From an uncultured Lachnospiraceae bacterium (lineage in GTDB: Bacteria; Bacillota; Clostridia; Lachnospirales; Lachnospiraceae), in assembly GCA_947591155.1 (NCBI GenBank), contig CANQDA010000001.1:1-64000 (forward strand): 64,000 nt of DNA, written 5' to 3'. Positions 47,823 through 56,517 of the stretch are shown in pieces. The first letter of the stretch is position 1; every line of letters starts with the position of its first letter. The notes beneath the pieces are model-generated. The model saw only the letters and a list, made by a program, of their open reading frames with translations, was not told the origin of the DNA and did no database searches. The translations under genes and the position numbers were made by a program.

Positions 47823-47944
47823 ATTGGCAATGCCACGGCAAACTCAGTTCTCGCACGAGTGCAGACACGCAGCGGTACTAAGCTCATGTTTCACATCCGC
47901 TAAGTGCCGACGGCTGCACACGGTTTGCCTTTGGCATTGCCAAT
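47823..47944. repeat. 122-bp element with 21-bp terminal inverted repeats
   Basis: The left arm (47823-47843: ATTGGCAATGCCA, one base, GGCAAAC) is complementary to the right arm (47923-47944: GTTTGCC, two bases, TGGCATTGCCAAT). The interior carries further small hairpins (GCACGAGTGC). It lies between the ktrB operator and the thrS terminator. It could be a small MITE-like element or a structured RNA. No clear target-site duplication is seen. Confidence 0.75.
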
Positions 47945-47985
47945 TCACTGTACGTGCTGTGTCGTGTGGAATCGTTAATTTTCAC

Positions 47986-48026
47986 AAAAAAAGTACTTTC
48001 TCATGTATACGCCGGGAAAGTACTTT
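47986..48026 (-). terminator. intrinsic terminator of thrS
   Basis: AAAGTACTTTC and GAAAGTACTTT form an 11-bp stem with a T run on the minus-strand side, about 30 bp after the thrS stop. The symmetric sequence could work in both directions. Confidence 0.85.
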
Positions 48027-48054
48027 TTCAAACTATATTTTATAGATAACGTTC

Positions 48055-49992
48055 TTACTTCTTTTCTTCTTCCTTAATGGTCGTCTCACGCGCGGTGCGG
48101 GTGGCGATCTCCTCCTTGATGGCTGCAAGGAAATCCTCGACCGTCCTCTGGCCTTCGTCGCCCGTGAAGCGGCTGCGGACAGAGACAAGGCCCTCTTCCT
48201 CTTCCTTCGCGCCGACTACGAGCATGTACGGCACCTTCGCGAGCTGCGCCTCACGGATCTTGTAGCCGATCTTCTCGGCTTTCGTGTCGATGCTGGTGCG
48301 GATGCCCGCGTCAAAGAGCTGTTTGTTTACCTTTTCCGCATAGTCCATGTACTTATCCGAGATCGGGAGCACGCGCACCTGCTCCGGCGCGAGCCAGGTC
48401 GGGAACGCGCCCGCAAAGTGCTCGATCAGAATGCCAATGAAGCGCTCGATGGAACCGAACGCCACGCGGTGGATCATGATCGGACGATGCTTCTCGCCGT
48501 CTGCCCCGGTGTACTCACAGTTGAAGCGCATCGGAAGCTGGAAGTCGAGCTGGATCGTACCGCACTGCCAGGTCCTGCCGATGGAGTCCTCAAGATGGAA
48601 GTCGATCTTCGGCCCGTAGAACGCGCCGTCGCCCTCGTTGACGACATAGTCCAGTCCCAGATCGTCGAGCGCGCTGCGCAGACCCTCCGTCGCCATCTCC
48701 CAGTCCTCATCGCTGCCCATCGAGTTCTCCGGGCGGGTCGACAACTCCACATGATACTTGAAACCGAAGAGCTGATAGACCTCGTCGATCAGCTTCGCGA
48801 CGCCCTTGATCTCATCGCGGATCTGCTCCGGCGTCATGAAGATGTGCGCATCGTCCTGCGTAAAGCAGCGCACGCGCATCAGGCCATGGAGCTGGCCGGA
48901 CTTCTCGTGGCGGTGCACCAGGCCGAGCTCGCCCATGCGCAGCGGCAGGTCGCGGTAGGAGCGCGGCTCCGACTGATAAACAAGAATGCCGCCCGGGCAG
49001 TTCATCGGCTTGATCGCGAAATCGGTCTCATCGATGACCGTCGTATACATATTCTCTTTATAGTGATCCCAGTGTCCGGAGGTCTCCCAGAGCTGACGAT
49101 TCAGCATGATCGGCGTGGAGATCTCCACGTAACCCGCCTTCCTGTGGATCTCTCTCCAGTAGTCGAGCAACGTGTTCTTGAGCACCATGCCCTTCGGCAG
49201 GAAGAACGGGAACCCCGGCCCCTCGTCGCGCATCATGAACAGTCCGAGCTGTTTGCCGAGCTTTCTGTGGTCGCGCTTCTTCGCCTCCTCGAGCAGACGC
49301 AGGTACTCGTCCAGATCCGCCTTCTTTGTATAGGAAGTACCGTAAATTCTGGTGAGCATCTTGTTCTTCTCGCTGCCTCTCCAGTAAGCGCCTGCGAGGC
49401 TCGTCAGCTTGAACGCCTTCACCGGCTTCGTCGACATCAGGTGTGGGCCCGCGCACAAATCCACGAACTCGCCCTGCTGATAAAAGCTGATCTCCGCGTC
49501 CTTGGGCAAGTCCTCGATCAGCTCCACCTTGTACGGCTCGTCCCTCTCCTTAAAGTAAGCGATCGCCTCGTCGCGCGGCTTTGTAAAGCGCGTGATCGGC
49601 AGCGCCTCCTTGACGATCTTCTTCATCTCCGCCTCAATCTTCTCGAGGTCTTCATTCGTGATCGGCGTATCGCTGTCAACGTCATAATAAAATCCGTCCG
49701 CGATCGACGGGCCGATCGCCAGCTTCACATCCGGATACAGGCGCTTGATCGCCTGCGCCATGATGTGCGAAGTCGTATGGCGGAACGCGCCCGCGCCCTC
49801 CGGGCTGTCAAAGGTCAGAATGTTCAACCCGCAGTCCTCGGAAAGCACCGTGCGCAGATCCTGCACCTCGCCGTTCACCTCGCCGGCCGTCGCCACGCGC
49901 GCCAGCCCTTCGCTGATGTCCATAGCGATGTCGATAATGGACATCGGCTGCGCGTATTCCCTCTTTGATCCGTCTTTCAGTGTGATAATCAT
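48055..49992 (-). CDS. thrS: threonyl-tRNA synthetase
   Basis: 645 residues. TGS domain (about 1-62), editing domain with HTTSHIMAQAI and CAGPH, class II catalytic core (motif 2 RCFTQDDAHIF, zinc ligands Cys, His, His including MNCPGG), and C-terminal anticodon-binding domain (VRVLPISDKYMDYA). ATG 49992 is used with GAGGAGG; upstream in-frame codons are not family-like. Controlled by the T-box leader further upstream, with a small acidic-protein gene in between. Confidence 0.96.
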   Translation of the reverse strand: MIITLKDGSKREYAQPMSIIDIAMDISEGLARVATAGEVNGEVQDLRTVLSEDCGLNILTFDSPEGAGAFRHTTSHIMAQAIKRLYPDVKLAIGPSIADGFYYDVDSDTPITNEDLEKIEAEMKKIVKEALPITRFTKPRDEAIAYFKERDEPYKVELIEDLPKDAEISFYQQGEFVDLCAGPHLMSTKPVKAFKLTSLAGAYWRGSEKNKMLTRIYGTSYTKKADLDEYLRLLEEAKKRDHRKLGKQLGLFMMRDEGPGFPFFLPKGMVLKNTLLDYWREIHRKAGYVEISTPIMLNRQLWETSGHWDHYKENMYTTVIDETDFAIKPMNCPGGILVYQSEPRSYRDLPLRMGELGLVHRHEKSGQLHGLMRVRCFTQDDAHIFMTPEQIRDEIKGVAKLIDEVYQLFGFKYHVELSTRPENSMGSDEDWEMATEGLRSALDDLGLDYVVNEGDGAFYGPKIDFHLEDSIGRTWQCGTIQLDFQLPMRFNCEYTGADGEKHRPIMIHRVAFGSIERFIGILIEHFAGAFPTWLAPEQVRVLPISDKYMDYAEKVNKQLFDAGIRTSIDTKAEKIGYKIREAQLAKVPYMLVVGAKEEEEGLVSVRSRFTGDEGQRTVEDFLAAIKEEIATRTARETTIKEEEKK

Positions 49993-49993
49993 G

Positions 49994-50221
49994 TCATTCG
50001 TCCTCCTCATCGTTTTCAATCTCAATTTCTATTTCGTCGTCTTCGTCATCGTCGCCATCAATCGTATCGACAAAGATCTTTGCCATATTTCCCGCCGTCT
50101 TCCGAAACGGCGACGTCAGCCAACCCAACAGCACGCCCGACAACAACACGTCCGCGAGCAGAAGTCCTTTTTCGGCCGGCGACCAGCTTCTCAGAAATAC
50201 CTGCTTCAATTGGTCTTTCAT
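49994..50221 (-). CDS. small membrane-associated protein with acidic tail
   Basis: 75 residues. A central hydrophobic stretch (GLLLADVLLSGVLLGWLTSP, about 19-38) is followed by a short basic loop and a tail made almost only of Asp, Glu, Ile and Asn. ATG 50221 follows AAAGGAGAG. Its stop is one base before the thrS start, so it shares the T-box-controlled transcript. No known family comes to mind. Confidence 0.7.
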   Translation of the reverse strand: MKDQLKQVFLRSWSPAEKGLLLADVLLSGVLLGWLTSPFRKTAGNMAKIFVDTIDGDDDEDDEIEIEIENDEEDE

Positions 50222-50239
50222 AACCTTCTCTCCTTTCCG

Positions 50240-50540
50240 AAAAAAATCCCTGACAGCCACACGGCTGCCAGGGACGATACATTCAGTTCATCGCGGTTCC
50301 ACCCTGGTTATCCTGCCAAGCACTGCTTAAGCGACTCCGGTCTTCAGACCTCGGCTTCACAAAACAACTTTCACAGGATCCCTCTGTATGACGATAACGG
50401 AGTCACCGGACCGGATTGGGGCCACTCAGAGTTCGTTTTCAAATGGTTCCGCATAAGGACTTTCCAGCAGCCGCCCTTTCTCTGGATGCTTCCGCACTCT
50501 ACTCTTCTCTTCAGCGTGTTCGCATGAGTTCAATTGCTTT
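50240..50540 (-). ncRNA. T-box riboswitch leader of the thrS operon
   Basis: The T-box core AGGGTGGAACCGCG is exact on the minus strand (50305-50292). It is followed by the terminator CCCTGGCAGCC/GGCTGTCAGGG and seven T (50240-50274). A stem I region with GAAGAGTAGAG-type AGTA bulge lies near 50480-50510. A plausible threonine specifier ACC occurs in GGAACCA near 50445. Uncharged tRNA-Thr would pair with the T-box and prevent termination. Confidence 0.93.
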
Positions 50541-50544
50541 TAAC

Positions 50545-50572
50545 AGTATAACATCTTCGGAATTTTTGTCAA
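50545..50572 (-). promoter_or_regulatory. promoter of the T-box/thrS operon
   Basis: On the minus strand TTGACA (50567-50572), 16 bp, TATACT (50545-50550), directly upstream of the T-box leader. Confidence 0.78.
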
Positions 50573-50649
50573 CACCCGAAGTTTACGTTTTTCCATTCCC
50601 TCAATGTTCGGTCATATTGCAGAAGGAGTGGAGGTATGCATACATAAGA

Positions 50650-51849
50650 TCATAATTCATCCAATAGTAAAAAATCTCTGATATTGTAATGTCGGATTCC
50701 GTTCCTGCCCCGACTGATCTCGTCCATTGAAACAACATATTTAGGGAAATTATCCGGGATTCGTTCAAGTGCCCCAAATTCCCTCTCGACCGTTTCCTCG
50801 CTTGCAAGAAGATAACTGACCTGGACATAGAGTTTCTCTCCACCCTGCTGCGCTGAAAAATCCACCTCCAGATTCCCCACTTTTCCCACATGAACTTCAT
50901 AGCCCCGGCGCAAAAGTTCCATATATACGATATTTTCAAGCGTCTGGTTCACGTCCCGCAGGTTGTTTCCATACACAGCCTCCCGGAAGCCGTGATCTGT
51001 AAGATATATTTTTTCCTGAAAATGCAGGATCTGTTTTCCTATCACATCCTCACGGGATACCAGATGAAGCAGACAGGCGGCTTTGCAGTACTCCAGATAG
51101 TTATACAACGTTTCGTTGGAAATGCTTCTCTTCTCATTTTTCATATACTTCGTAATACTAGAAGCGGAAAAGGAATTTCCGACATTTGAAATAAAGTACA
51201 GGAGAACTCTCCTCAACTGTTCAAGGTCGCGGATCCGGTTCCTCTGAGCAATATCCTTCAACACGATGGAAGCATAGATGTCGTCGAGATATTGCCGAAA
51301 ACCGGCATCGTCCAAAGGAAACTGATACAGAAACGGCATGCCCCCTCTCAAGAGGTAAGTCTGAAACAGCTCCGGCAAAGCAGTCTTTGGCATCATATCC
51401 CGTACCTCTCGGAAAGAAAACGGATAGATCCTGAATTCAACGTAGCGCCCGCCAAGGTACGTAGCCAGCTCCCCTGACAGCATTTTCGCGTTTGAGCCGG
51501 TAATGTAAATGTCCACATCGAAATCAATCATACAGGAATTGATCATCTTCTCCCAGCACTCGAGTTCCTGGATCTCATCAAGGAGCAGATACAACTTTCC
51601 GGGATGCTGCTCCACATATTTTCTGATATGAGAATAGACTGCTTCTGATGTCTTGATATAATCGACTGCTCCGGTCTCAAAATTAATTTCAAGGATATGC
51701 CCTTCCGGCACTCCCTGCTCGTGAAGCTCGTCTTTGATCAGGTGAAGCATCACTGACTTCCCGCACCGCCGAATCCCCGTAAGCACCTTTACAACATCTC
51801 TGCCCATAAAAGGACGGATTTTCCTCATGTAAAGTTCCCGCTTGATCAT
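50650..51849 (-). CDS. AAA ATPase with DUF4143 domain
   Basis: 399 residues. N-terminal AAA_14 ATPase with Walker A GIRRCGKSV (about 25-33), Walker B LYLLLDEIQEL and sensor ITGSNAKML. The C-terminal DUF4143 region (about 205-370) is related to restriction-like nuclease folds (EVHVGKVGNLEVDFSAQQG, YVQVSYLL). The family is common in gut Firmicutes and Bacteroidetes, often mobile, with no settled function. The gene is more AT-rich than its neighbours, which suggests transfer. Confidence 0.85.
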   Translation of the reverse strand: MIKRELYMRKIRPFMGRDVVKVLTGIRRCGKSVMLHLIKDELHEQGVPEGHILEINFETGAVDYIKTSEAVYSHIRKYVEQHPGKLYLLLDEIQELECWEKMINSCMIDFDVDIYITGSNAKMLSGELATYLGGRYVEFRIYPFSFREVRDMMPKTALPELFQTYLLRGGMPFLYQFPLDDAGFRQYLDDIYASIVLKDIAQRNRIRDLEQLRRVLLYFISNVGNSFSASSITKYMKNEKRSISNETLYNYLEYCKAACLLHLVSREDVIGKQILHFQEKIYLTDHGFREAVYGNNLRDVNQTLENIVYMELLRRGYEVHVGKVGNLEVDFSAQQGGEKLYVQVSYLLASEETVEREFGALERIPDNFPKYVVSMDEISRGRNGIRHYNIRDFLLLDEL

Positions 51850-51910
51850 CTTGTCACCTTCCTGCTATATTCTGCCCCAATTTTATATCTGTTATACCGA
51901 AAAGTCAATC

Positions 51911-51950
51911 AAAAAACAGGAGTAGTTTTCGGTATGTCGAAAACTACTCC
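51911..51950 (-). terminator. intrinsic terminator of the ZIP gene
   Basis: A 12-bp perfect stem GGAGTAGTTTTC (51919-51930) with GAAAACTACTCC (51939-51950), then TGTTTTTT on the minus strand. Confidence 0.88.
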
Positions 51951-52001
51951 TCTCATTAATCAGTTTCAAACAGTTATTTAGATTCCATCGCGCGTTTTCC
52001 G

Positions 52002-52784
52002 TCACCCAAACGCCACATCCAACACCATCATCACCATGAATCCGAGCGCAAAGCCGATCGTCCCCAGCTTTCCGGAATGTCCCTGTGCAGTCTCCGGGAT
52101 CAGTTCTTCCACTACCACGTACAGCATCGCTCCGGCCGCGAACGCCAGAAAACAAGGCAAAAGCGGCAGAATGAAATGCGACAGTGCGATCATAAGCGCA
52201 CCGGCCAGCGGCTCCACTACACCGGAAGCGACTCCCATGCCAAACGCGGCCCGTCGACCCATACGGCCCTCGCCCGCAAGCGGCAGACTGATGATCGCGC
52301 CCTCCGGGAAATTCTGGATCGCGATGCCGAGCGACAGCGCAAACGCACCTGCCAGCGTGATCCCCGAGCGCGCCGCAAGCAGACCGGAGAAAACGGCTCC
52401 GACCGCCATCCCCTCCGGGATGTTGTGCAGCGTCACCGCAAGCATGAGCAGGTTCATCCTTTTCCGGCAGACCTGTTGTTCATCCTCTCTGGCGCATCCC
52501 AAAAACGACTGCGGAAAAAATCGATCCAACGCCATCAAAAGCAAAAAGCTCAGCGCCAACCCGCCGACTGCAGGAAAAAACGCCAGCCGTCCCATACCTT
52601 CAGACAGCTCAATCGCCGGAATCAGCAACGACCACACGGAAGACGCTACCATGACGCCCGCGGCAAAGCCCAGCAATACATTCTGGAGCTTCGGACTCAA
52701 TTCCCTTCTCAGGAAAAAAACGCAGGCCGCGCCGAGCGACGTGCCGAGAAGCGGAAGCAGCAACCCCGCAAGTATCTCTCTCAT
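52002..52784 (-). CDS. ZIP family metal transporter
   Basis: 260 residues with about eight membrane helices. The two metal-site helices carry TLHNIPEGMAVG and QNFPEGAIIS. A short cytosolic loop with Cys and acidic residues (LGCAREDEQQVC) lies between helices 3 and 4. Transports zinc, iron or manganese inward by family analogy (ZupT/GufA type). ATG 52784 is favoured over an upstream in-frame start. Confidence 0.9.
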   Translation of the reverse strand: MREILAGLLLPLLGTSLGAACVFFLRRELSPKLQNVLLGFAAGVMVASSVWSLLIPAIELSEGMGRLAFFPAVGGLALSFLLLMALDRFFPQSFLGCAREDEQQVCRKRMNLLMLAVTLHNIPEGMAVGAVFSGLLAARSGITLAGAFALSLGIAIQNFPEGAIISLPLAGEGRMGRRAAFGMGVASGVVEPLAGALMIALSHFILPLLPCFLAFAAGAMLYVVVEELIPETAQGHSGKLGTIGFALGFMVMMVLDVAFG

Positions 52785-52895
52785 CTCACCCTGACATCCT
52801 CGCAAAGATCTTCTGTACTATCATATTGCGATGCGGATGAATGTGTGAAAACAAATAAACGCTGCACTTTTGACCTTCTATATTGAAATAATACC

Positions 52896-54215
52896 TTACA
52901 GATGCGTCAGCACAAAGATATCGTAGATCGCCCGCACGGCGCGCTCGAAATCATCGTTCTTCACGCCAATGATGATGTTCAGCTCGCTGGAGCCCTGATC
53001 GATCATCTTGACGTTGATGTGCGCGTGGGAAAGCGCCGCAAAGATCCGCGCTGCGGTACCTCTCATCGCGCGCATCCCGCGTCCCACGACCGCGATCAGC
53101 GCAAGGTCGGATTCGAGATCGATCGTATCCGGCTCGACAGCCCGATGCAGCCCTGAGATCACGCTCTGTTCCTTCTCCATAAATTCCGTCTGGTGCACGA
53201 TCACGGTGAACGTGTCAATGCCGGAGGGCGTGTGCTCGAAGGAGATGCCGTTCTCCTCGAACACCTGAAGCACTCTGCGCCCGAAACCGATCTCCGAGTT
53301 CATCATATCCTTCTCAATGTTGATCGCGCAGAACCCCTTCTTTCCCGCAATACCTGTGATTGTATACTTCGGCTGTCGGCAGGTGTTCTCCACGATCAGC
53401 GTGCCCGCGTCCTGCGGGCGGTTCGTATTCTTGATATTGATCGGGATTCCCTCCTTGCGCAGCGGGAAGATTGCGTCCGCGTGCAGCACGGTCGCCCCCA
53501 TGTAGGACAGCTCGCGGAGTTCCCGGTACGTGATCGTCTCGATCGTCTCCGGATCCTCGACGATATGTGGATCCGTCACCAGAAAGCCGGACACATCCGT
53601 CCAATTCTCATACAGGTCGGCGTGCACGGCGCGCGCCACGATCGAGCCTGTGATGTCGGAGCCGCCGCGCGAGAACGTCTTGATCCTGCCGTCCTCATAC
53701 GCCCCATAAAATCCGGGGACGACCGCGCGCTCCACAGTCGCGAGCCGTTTGCTTAAGATCTCGTTCGTCGTCTCAGCGTCGAACTCGCCATCCTCGTCGA
53801 AACGAATCACCTCCGCCGCATCGATAAACTCGTATTCCAGATACGCCGCCATGATGATGCCGTTTAAATATTCCCCGCGGGACGCCGCGTAATCGCTGCC
53901 CGCCTGCGCGGCGAACGCCTCCTTCATTTTGGCAAATTCTTCATCCAGGGAAAGCTCCAGACACAATCCCTCGATGATCTCCTGATAGCGCTGCGCGATC
54001 GCCTCCATCTTCTGCTCCAGCGCCTTCTCATCGCCCGCCGACTGATAGCAGTCGTAGAGCATATCCGTCACCTTCGTGTCGTCGGAAAAACGTTTGCCCG
54101 GCGCGGACGGCACCACGTACCTGCGGCCCTTGTCCGCATGGATGATCTCCGCCACCTTGCGGAACTGTTCCGCGTTCGCGAGCGAGCTTCCGCCAAACTT
54201 CACTACCTTTTTCAT
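52896..54215 (-). CDS. lysC: aspartate kinase
   Basis: 439 residues. Phosphorylates aspartate, the first step to lysine, methionine and threonine. It has KFGGSSLA at the N-terminus, the catalytic-domain segment TFSRGGSDITGSIVA, and two C-terminal ACT domains for feedback control (GKKGFCAINIEKDMMN onward; HINVKMIDQGSSELNI). ATG 54215 follows GAGGAGAG. It is the third of three lysine-pathway genes in a row. Confidence 0.95.
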   Translation of the reverse strand: MKKVVKFGGSSLANAEQFRKVAEIIHADKGRRYVVPSAPGKRFSDDTKVTDMLYDCYQSAGDEKALEQKMEAIAQRYQEIIEGLCLELSLDEEFAKMKEAFAAQAGSDYAASRGEYLNGIIMAAYLEYEFIDAAEVIRFDEDGEFDAETTNEILSKRLATVERAVVPGFYGAYEDGRIKTFSRGGSDITGSIVARAVHADLYENWTDVSGFLVTDPHIVEDPETIETITYRELRELSYMGATVLHADAIFPLRKEGIPINIKNTNRPQDAGTLIVENTCRQPKYTITGIAGKKGFCAINIEKDMMNSEIGFGRRVLQVFEENGISFEHTPSGIDTFTVIVHQTEFMEKEQSVISGLHRAVEPDTIDLESDLALIAVVGRGMRAMRGTAARIFAALSHAHINVKMIDQGSSELNIIIGVKNDDFERAVRAIYDIFVLTHL

Positions 54216-54339
54216 AATCTCTCCTCGTCTCATCGTTCCTGTATTGTCTCAAATATACGCTGATATCAGCTCATCATCTGCCATATCGTTTGCAGACCGT
54301 TCGAACTGCGCAAACCTCGGAAAACACAGCTCACTGTTT

Positions 54340-55098
54340 TTATATAGAAATCACATCTGCCATGTCGTAGATCCCTGCGGGCTTGCCCGCGAGATATTTC
54401 GCCGCCTGCACCGCGCCTTTTGCGAACACGCCGCGCGAGTACGCCGTGTGCTTGAACTCGATCACCTCGTCGAAGCCTGCAAAAATCACCTCGTGCTCCC
54501 CGACGATGTTCCCGCCGCGCACCGCGCTGATGCCGATCTCCTTCTTGTCGCGGCTCTGCCTGCGGCCGCTCCTGTCATAAATGTATTCATACTGATTGTC
54601 CAGCGCCTCGTTCAGGCTGTCTGCCAGCGCAAGCGCCGTCCCGCTCGGCGCGTCCACCTTGCGGTTGTGATGCTTCTCTACAATCTCCATGTCGAAACCG
54701 GACGGAGCCAATAGCTTCGCCGCATCCTGCACGAGCTTCAGCAGCATGTTGATCCCCAGCGACATATTTGCGGACTTCATGACCGCCGTCTTCGCGCCTG
54801 CCGCGCGGATCTGCTCCATCTGTTCCTGCGTATATCCTGTCGTGCAAAACACTGCCGCCACGTTCTTCTCCGTGCAGTATGCAAGCAGCGAAGCCAGCGC
54901 GCCCGGCGCGGAAAAATCGATCACGACGTCCGCCTCGACGTCGCAGTCCGCGATGTTCGTAAACACCGGATAGTCTTTGTCGCCCTTGTCCTCCAGGTCG
55001 ACGCCGGCCACAATCTGCGCGTCCTCGTCCGCCGCGACGATATCCGTCACCACACGGCCCATGTAGCCATTGCAGCCGCTCATGATTATTCTTGTCAT
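54340..55098 (-). CDS. dapB: 4-hydroxy-tetrahydrodipicolinate reductase
   Basis: 252 residues. NAD(P)H-dependent reduction in the diaminopimelate/lysine pathway. It has the N-terminal dinucleotide motif SGCNGYMGRVV, the catalytic stretch VEKHHNRKVDAPSGTA, and GGNIVGEHEV near the C-terminus. Lies between dapA and lysC. A possible own promoter precedes it. Confidence 0.95.
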   Translation of the reverse strand: MTRIIMSGCNGYMGRVVTDIVAADEDAQIVAGVDLEDKGDKDYPVFTNIADCDVEADVVIDFSAPGALASLLAYCTEKNVAAVFCTTGYTQEQMEQIRAAGAKTAVMKSANMSLGINMLLKLVQDAAKLLAPSGFDMEIVEKHHNRKVDAPSGTALALADSLNEALDNQYEYIYDRSGRRQSRDKKEIGISAVRGGNIVGEHEVIFAGFDEVIEFKHTAYSRGVFAKGAVQAAKYLAGKPAGIYDMADVISI

Positions 55099-55162
55099 CT
55101 TCTCATCCTCTTCCCGCTTATTCAATACGTTCCGTTTTCTCTATCCTTCCATTACCCAAGCC

Positions 55163-55192
55163 ACTCTACACTATCTCACTATACACTGTCAA
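55163..55192 (-). promoter_or_regulatory. putative dapB promoter
   Basis: On the minus strand TTGACA (55187-55192), 18 bp, TAGAGT (55163-55168), in the 185-bp gap between dapA and dapB. It would allow dapB-lysC expression apart from the riboswitch. Confidence 0.45.
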
Positions 55193-55283
55193 GAAACAAT
55201 CGCGTCAGACAAATGCTTTCGGAAGGCACCTGCAGAGAAGCCCGCCGGGAGCATTTGTTTATCAGAAGCGGCATTCTGTTTTC

Positions 55284-56168
55284 TCACAGTACCCCGTAAT
55301 CCTTCATCGCCGTCTCCAGGCGCTTCGCGTTCGCCTCCTCCATCTCGAAGAGCGGAGCGCGCAGCGGACCGGCATTCCTTCCCTGCAGATTCAGCGCCTT
55401 CTTCACCGGGATCGGATTGACCTCGCAGAACAGCGCGTCCACCAGATCGAGCGCCGCAAGCTGCAGCTCACAGCTCTTTTTCACATCACCCGCCAGATAG
55501 GAGGCCACAATCTCGTGCGTCTGCCTTGGCGCGATGTTCGAGAGCACCGAAATCACGCCGCAGCCGCCAAGCGACAGAATCGGCACGATCTGGTCGTCGT
55601 TGCCGGAGTACAGCTCGATCTCGTCCCCGGCAAGCCTCATCAGCTTCGCCACCTGAGAAATGTTGCCGGACGCTTCTTTCACGCCCACGATATTTTTCAC
55701 ATTCTTCACAAGGTACGCGGCAGTCTCCGGCAGGATGTTGCAACCGGTTCTGCTCGGCACGTTGTACAGGATGATTGGCAGGCTCACCGACTCCGCGATC
55801 TTCGTGTAGTGCTGCTTCAAGCCGTTCTGCGTCGCCTTATTGTAGTACGGCGTCACGAGCAGCAGCGCGTCCGCACCGTCCTTCTCCGCCTCCTGCGAGA
55901 GCTGGATCGCCGTCTGCGTGCAATTCGACCCCGTGCCCGCGATCACCGGGATACGCTTCGCCACCTTTTCGATCGCGAAACGAATCACCTTCGAGTGCTC
56001 CTCCATCGTCAGCGTAGCAGACTCTCCCGTCGTCCCGCAGATGATGATCGCGTCCGTCCCCTCCGCGATCTGGTACTCCAGAAGTTCGGCAAGCGCGTCA
56101 TAATTTACCTCTCCGTTCTCATACATCGGCGTGACGATCGCCACACCTGCCCCTTTGAAAATAGCCAT
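55284..56168 (-). CDS. dapA: 4-hydroxy-tetrahydrodipicolinate synthase
   Basis: 294 residues, TIM barrel. Condenses pyruvate with aspartate semialdehyde. The Schiff-base Lys is in GVKEASGN, the Tyr in TPYYNKATQ, and GTTGESATL and YNVPSRTG are present. ATG 56168 is 8 bp after AAGGAGG; an in-frame ATG six bases earlier is too close to that site. Preceded by a lysine riboswitch with its own terminator. Confidence 0.96.
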   Translation of the reverse strand: MAIFKGAGVAIVTPMYENGEVNYDALAELLEYQIAEGTDAIIICGTTGESATLTMEEHSKVIRFAIEKVAKRIPVIAGTGSNCTQTAIQLSQEAEKDGADALLLVTPYYNKATQNGLKQHYTKIAESVSLPIILYNVPSRTGCNILPETAAYLVKNVKNIVGVKEASGNISQVAKLMRLAGDEIELYSGNDDQIVPILSLGGCGVISVLSNIAPRQTHEIVASYLAGDVKKSCELQLAALDLVDALFCEVNPIPVKKALNLQGRNAGPLRAPLFEMEEANAKRLETAMKDYGVL

Positions 56169-56246
56169 TTCCATATCCTCCTTTTTCTGAAAATAAAAGC
56201 ATCGTCTGTGACCGGGCTCGGAAGTCGTCCTCCCCACTGGCCGCAC

Positions 56247-56275
56247 AATAAAAAGGAACTGCCGACAGACAGCCC
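56247..56275 (-). terminator. riboswitch-controlled terminator before dapA
   Basis: On the minus strand GGGCTGTC and GGCAGTTC (with wobbles) form a hairpin followed by CTTTTTATT, just after the lysine aptamer. This is the expression platform. Confidence 0.65.
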
Positions 56276-56303
56276 TAAAGAGTTTGCAAAATTCTTTTCT
56301 TCA

Positions 56304-56468
56304 GATAGCTCTCCATCGCATCCCGATGACAGTCATGCAATTCTTCACTGCATGCCCAAGAAAACAGTCTGCGGAAACTGTTTCCTTTCGGCGTTCTCCC
56401 CTTTCCACGGCTTTCCTCTGCGCCCGAACACATCCGGCCGTGTACTCATGAATCACGCAACCTCTATC
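56304..56468 (-). ncRNA. lysine riboswitch (L-box)
   Basis: The minus strand begins GATAGAGGTTGCG and ends GGAGAGCTATC, which pair as P1. Inside are conserved L-box blocks: GAGTA, AGAGGAAAGCCG, GAAAGGGGAGAACGCCGAAAG and GACTGTCA. Lysine binding should favour the downstream terminator and switch dapA off. Confidence 0.92.
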
Positions 56469-56485
56469 ACTTCAAGATTTCTTTC

Positions 56486-56514
56486 ACTATAGCATTACAA
56501 CGTTGCATTGTCAA
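56486..56514 (-). promoter_or_regulatory. promoter of dapA / lysine riboswitch
   Basis: On the minus strand TTGACA (56509-56514), 17 bp, TATAGT (56486-56491), just upstream of the aptamer and directly beyond the stop of the Fn3-CHAP gene. Confidence 0.82.
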
Positions 56515-56517
56515 CGA

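Noticed and set aside
47823..47944. Insertion sequence remnant
   Set aside because: No transposase fragment and no evident target-site duplication; described only as an inverted-repeat element.
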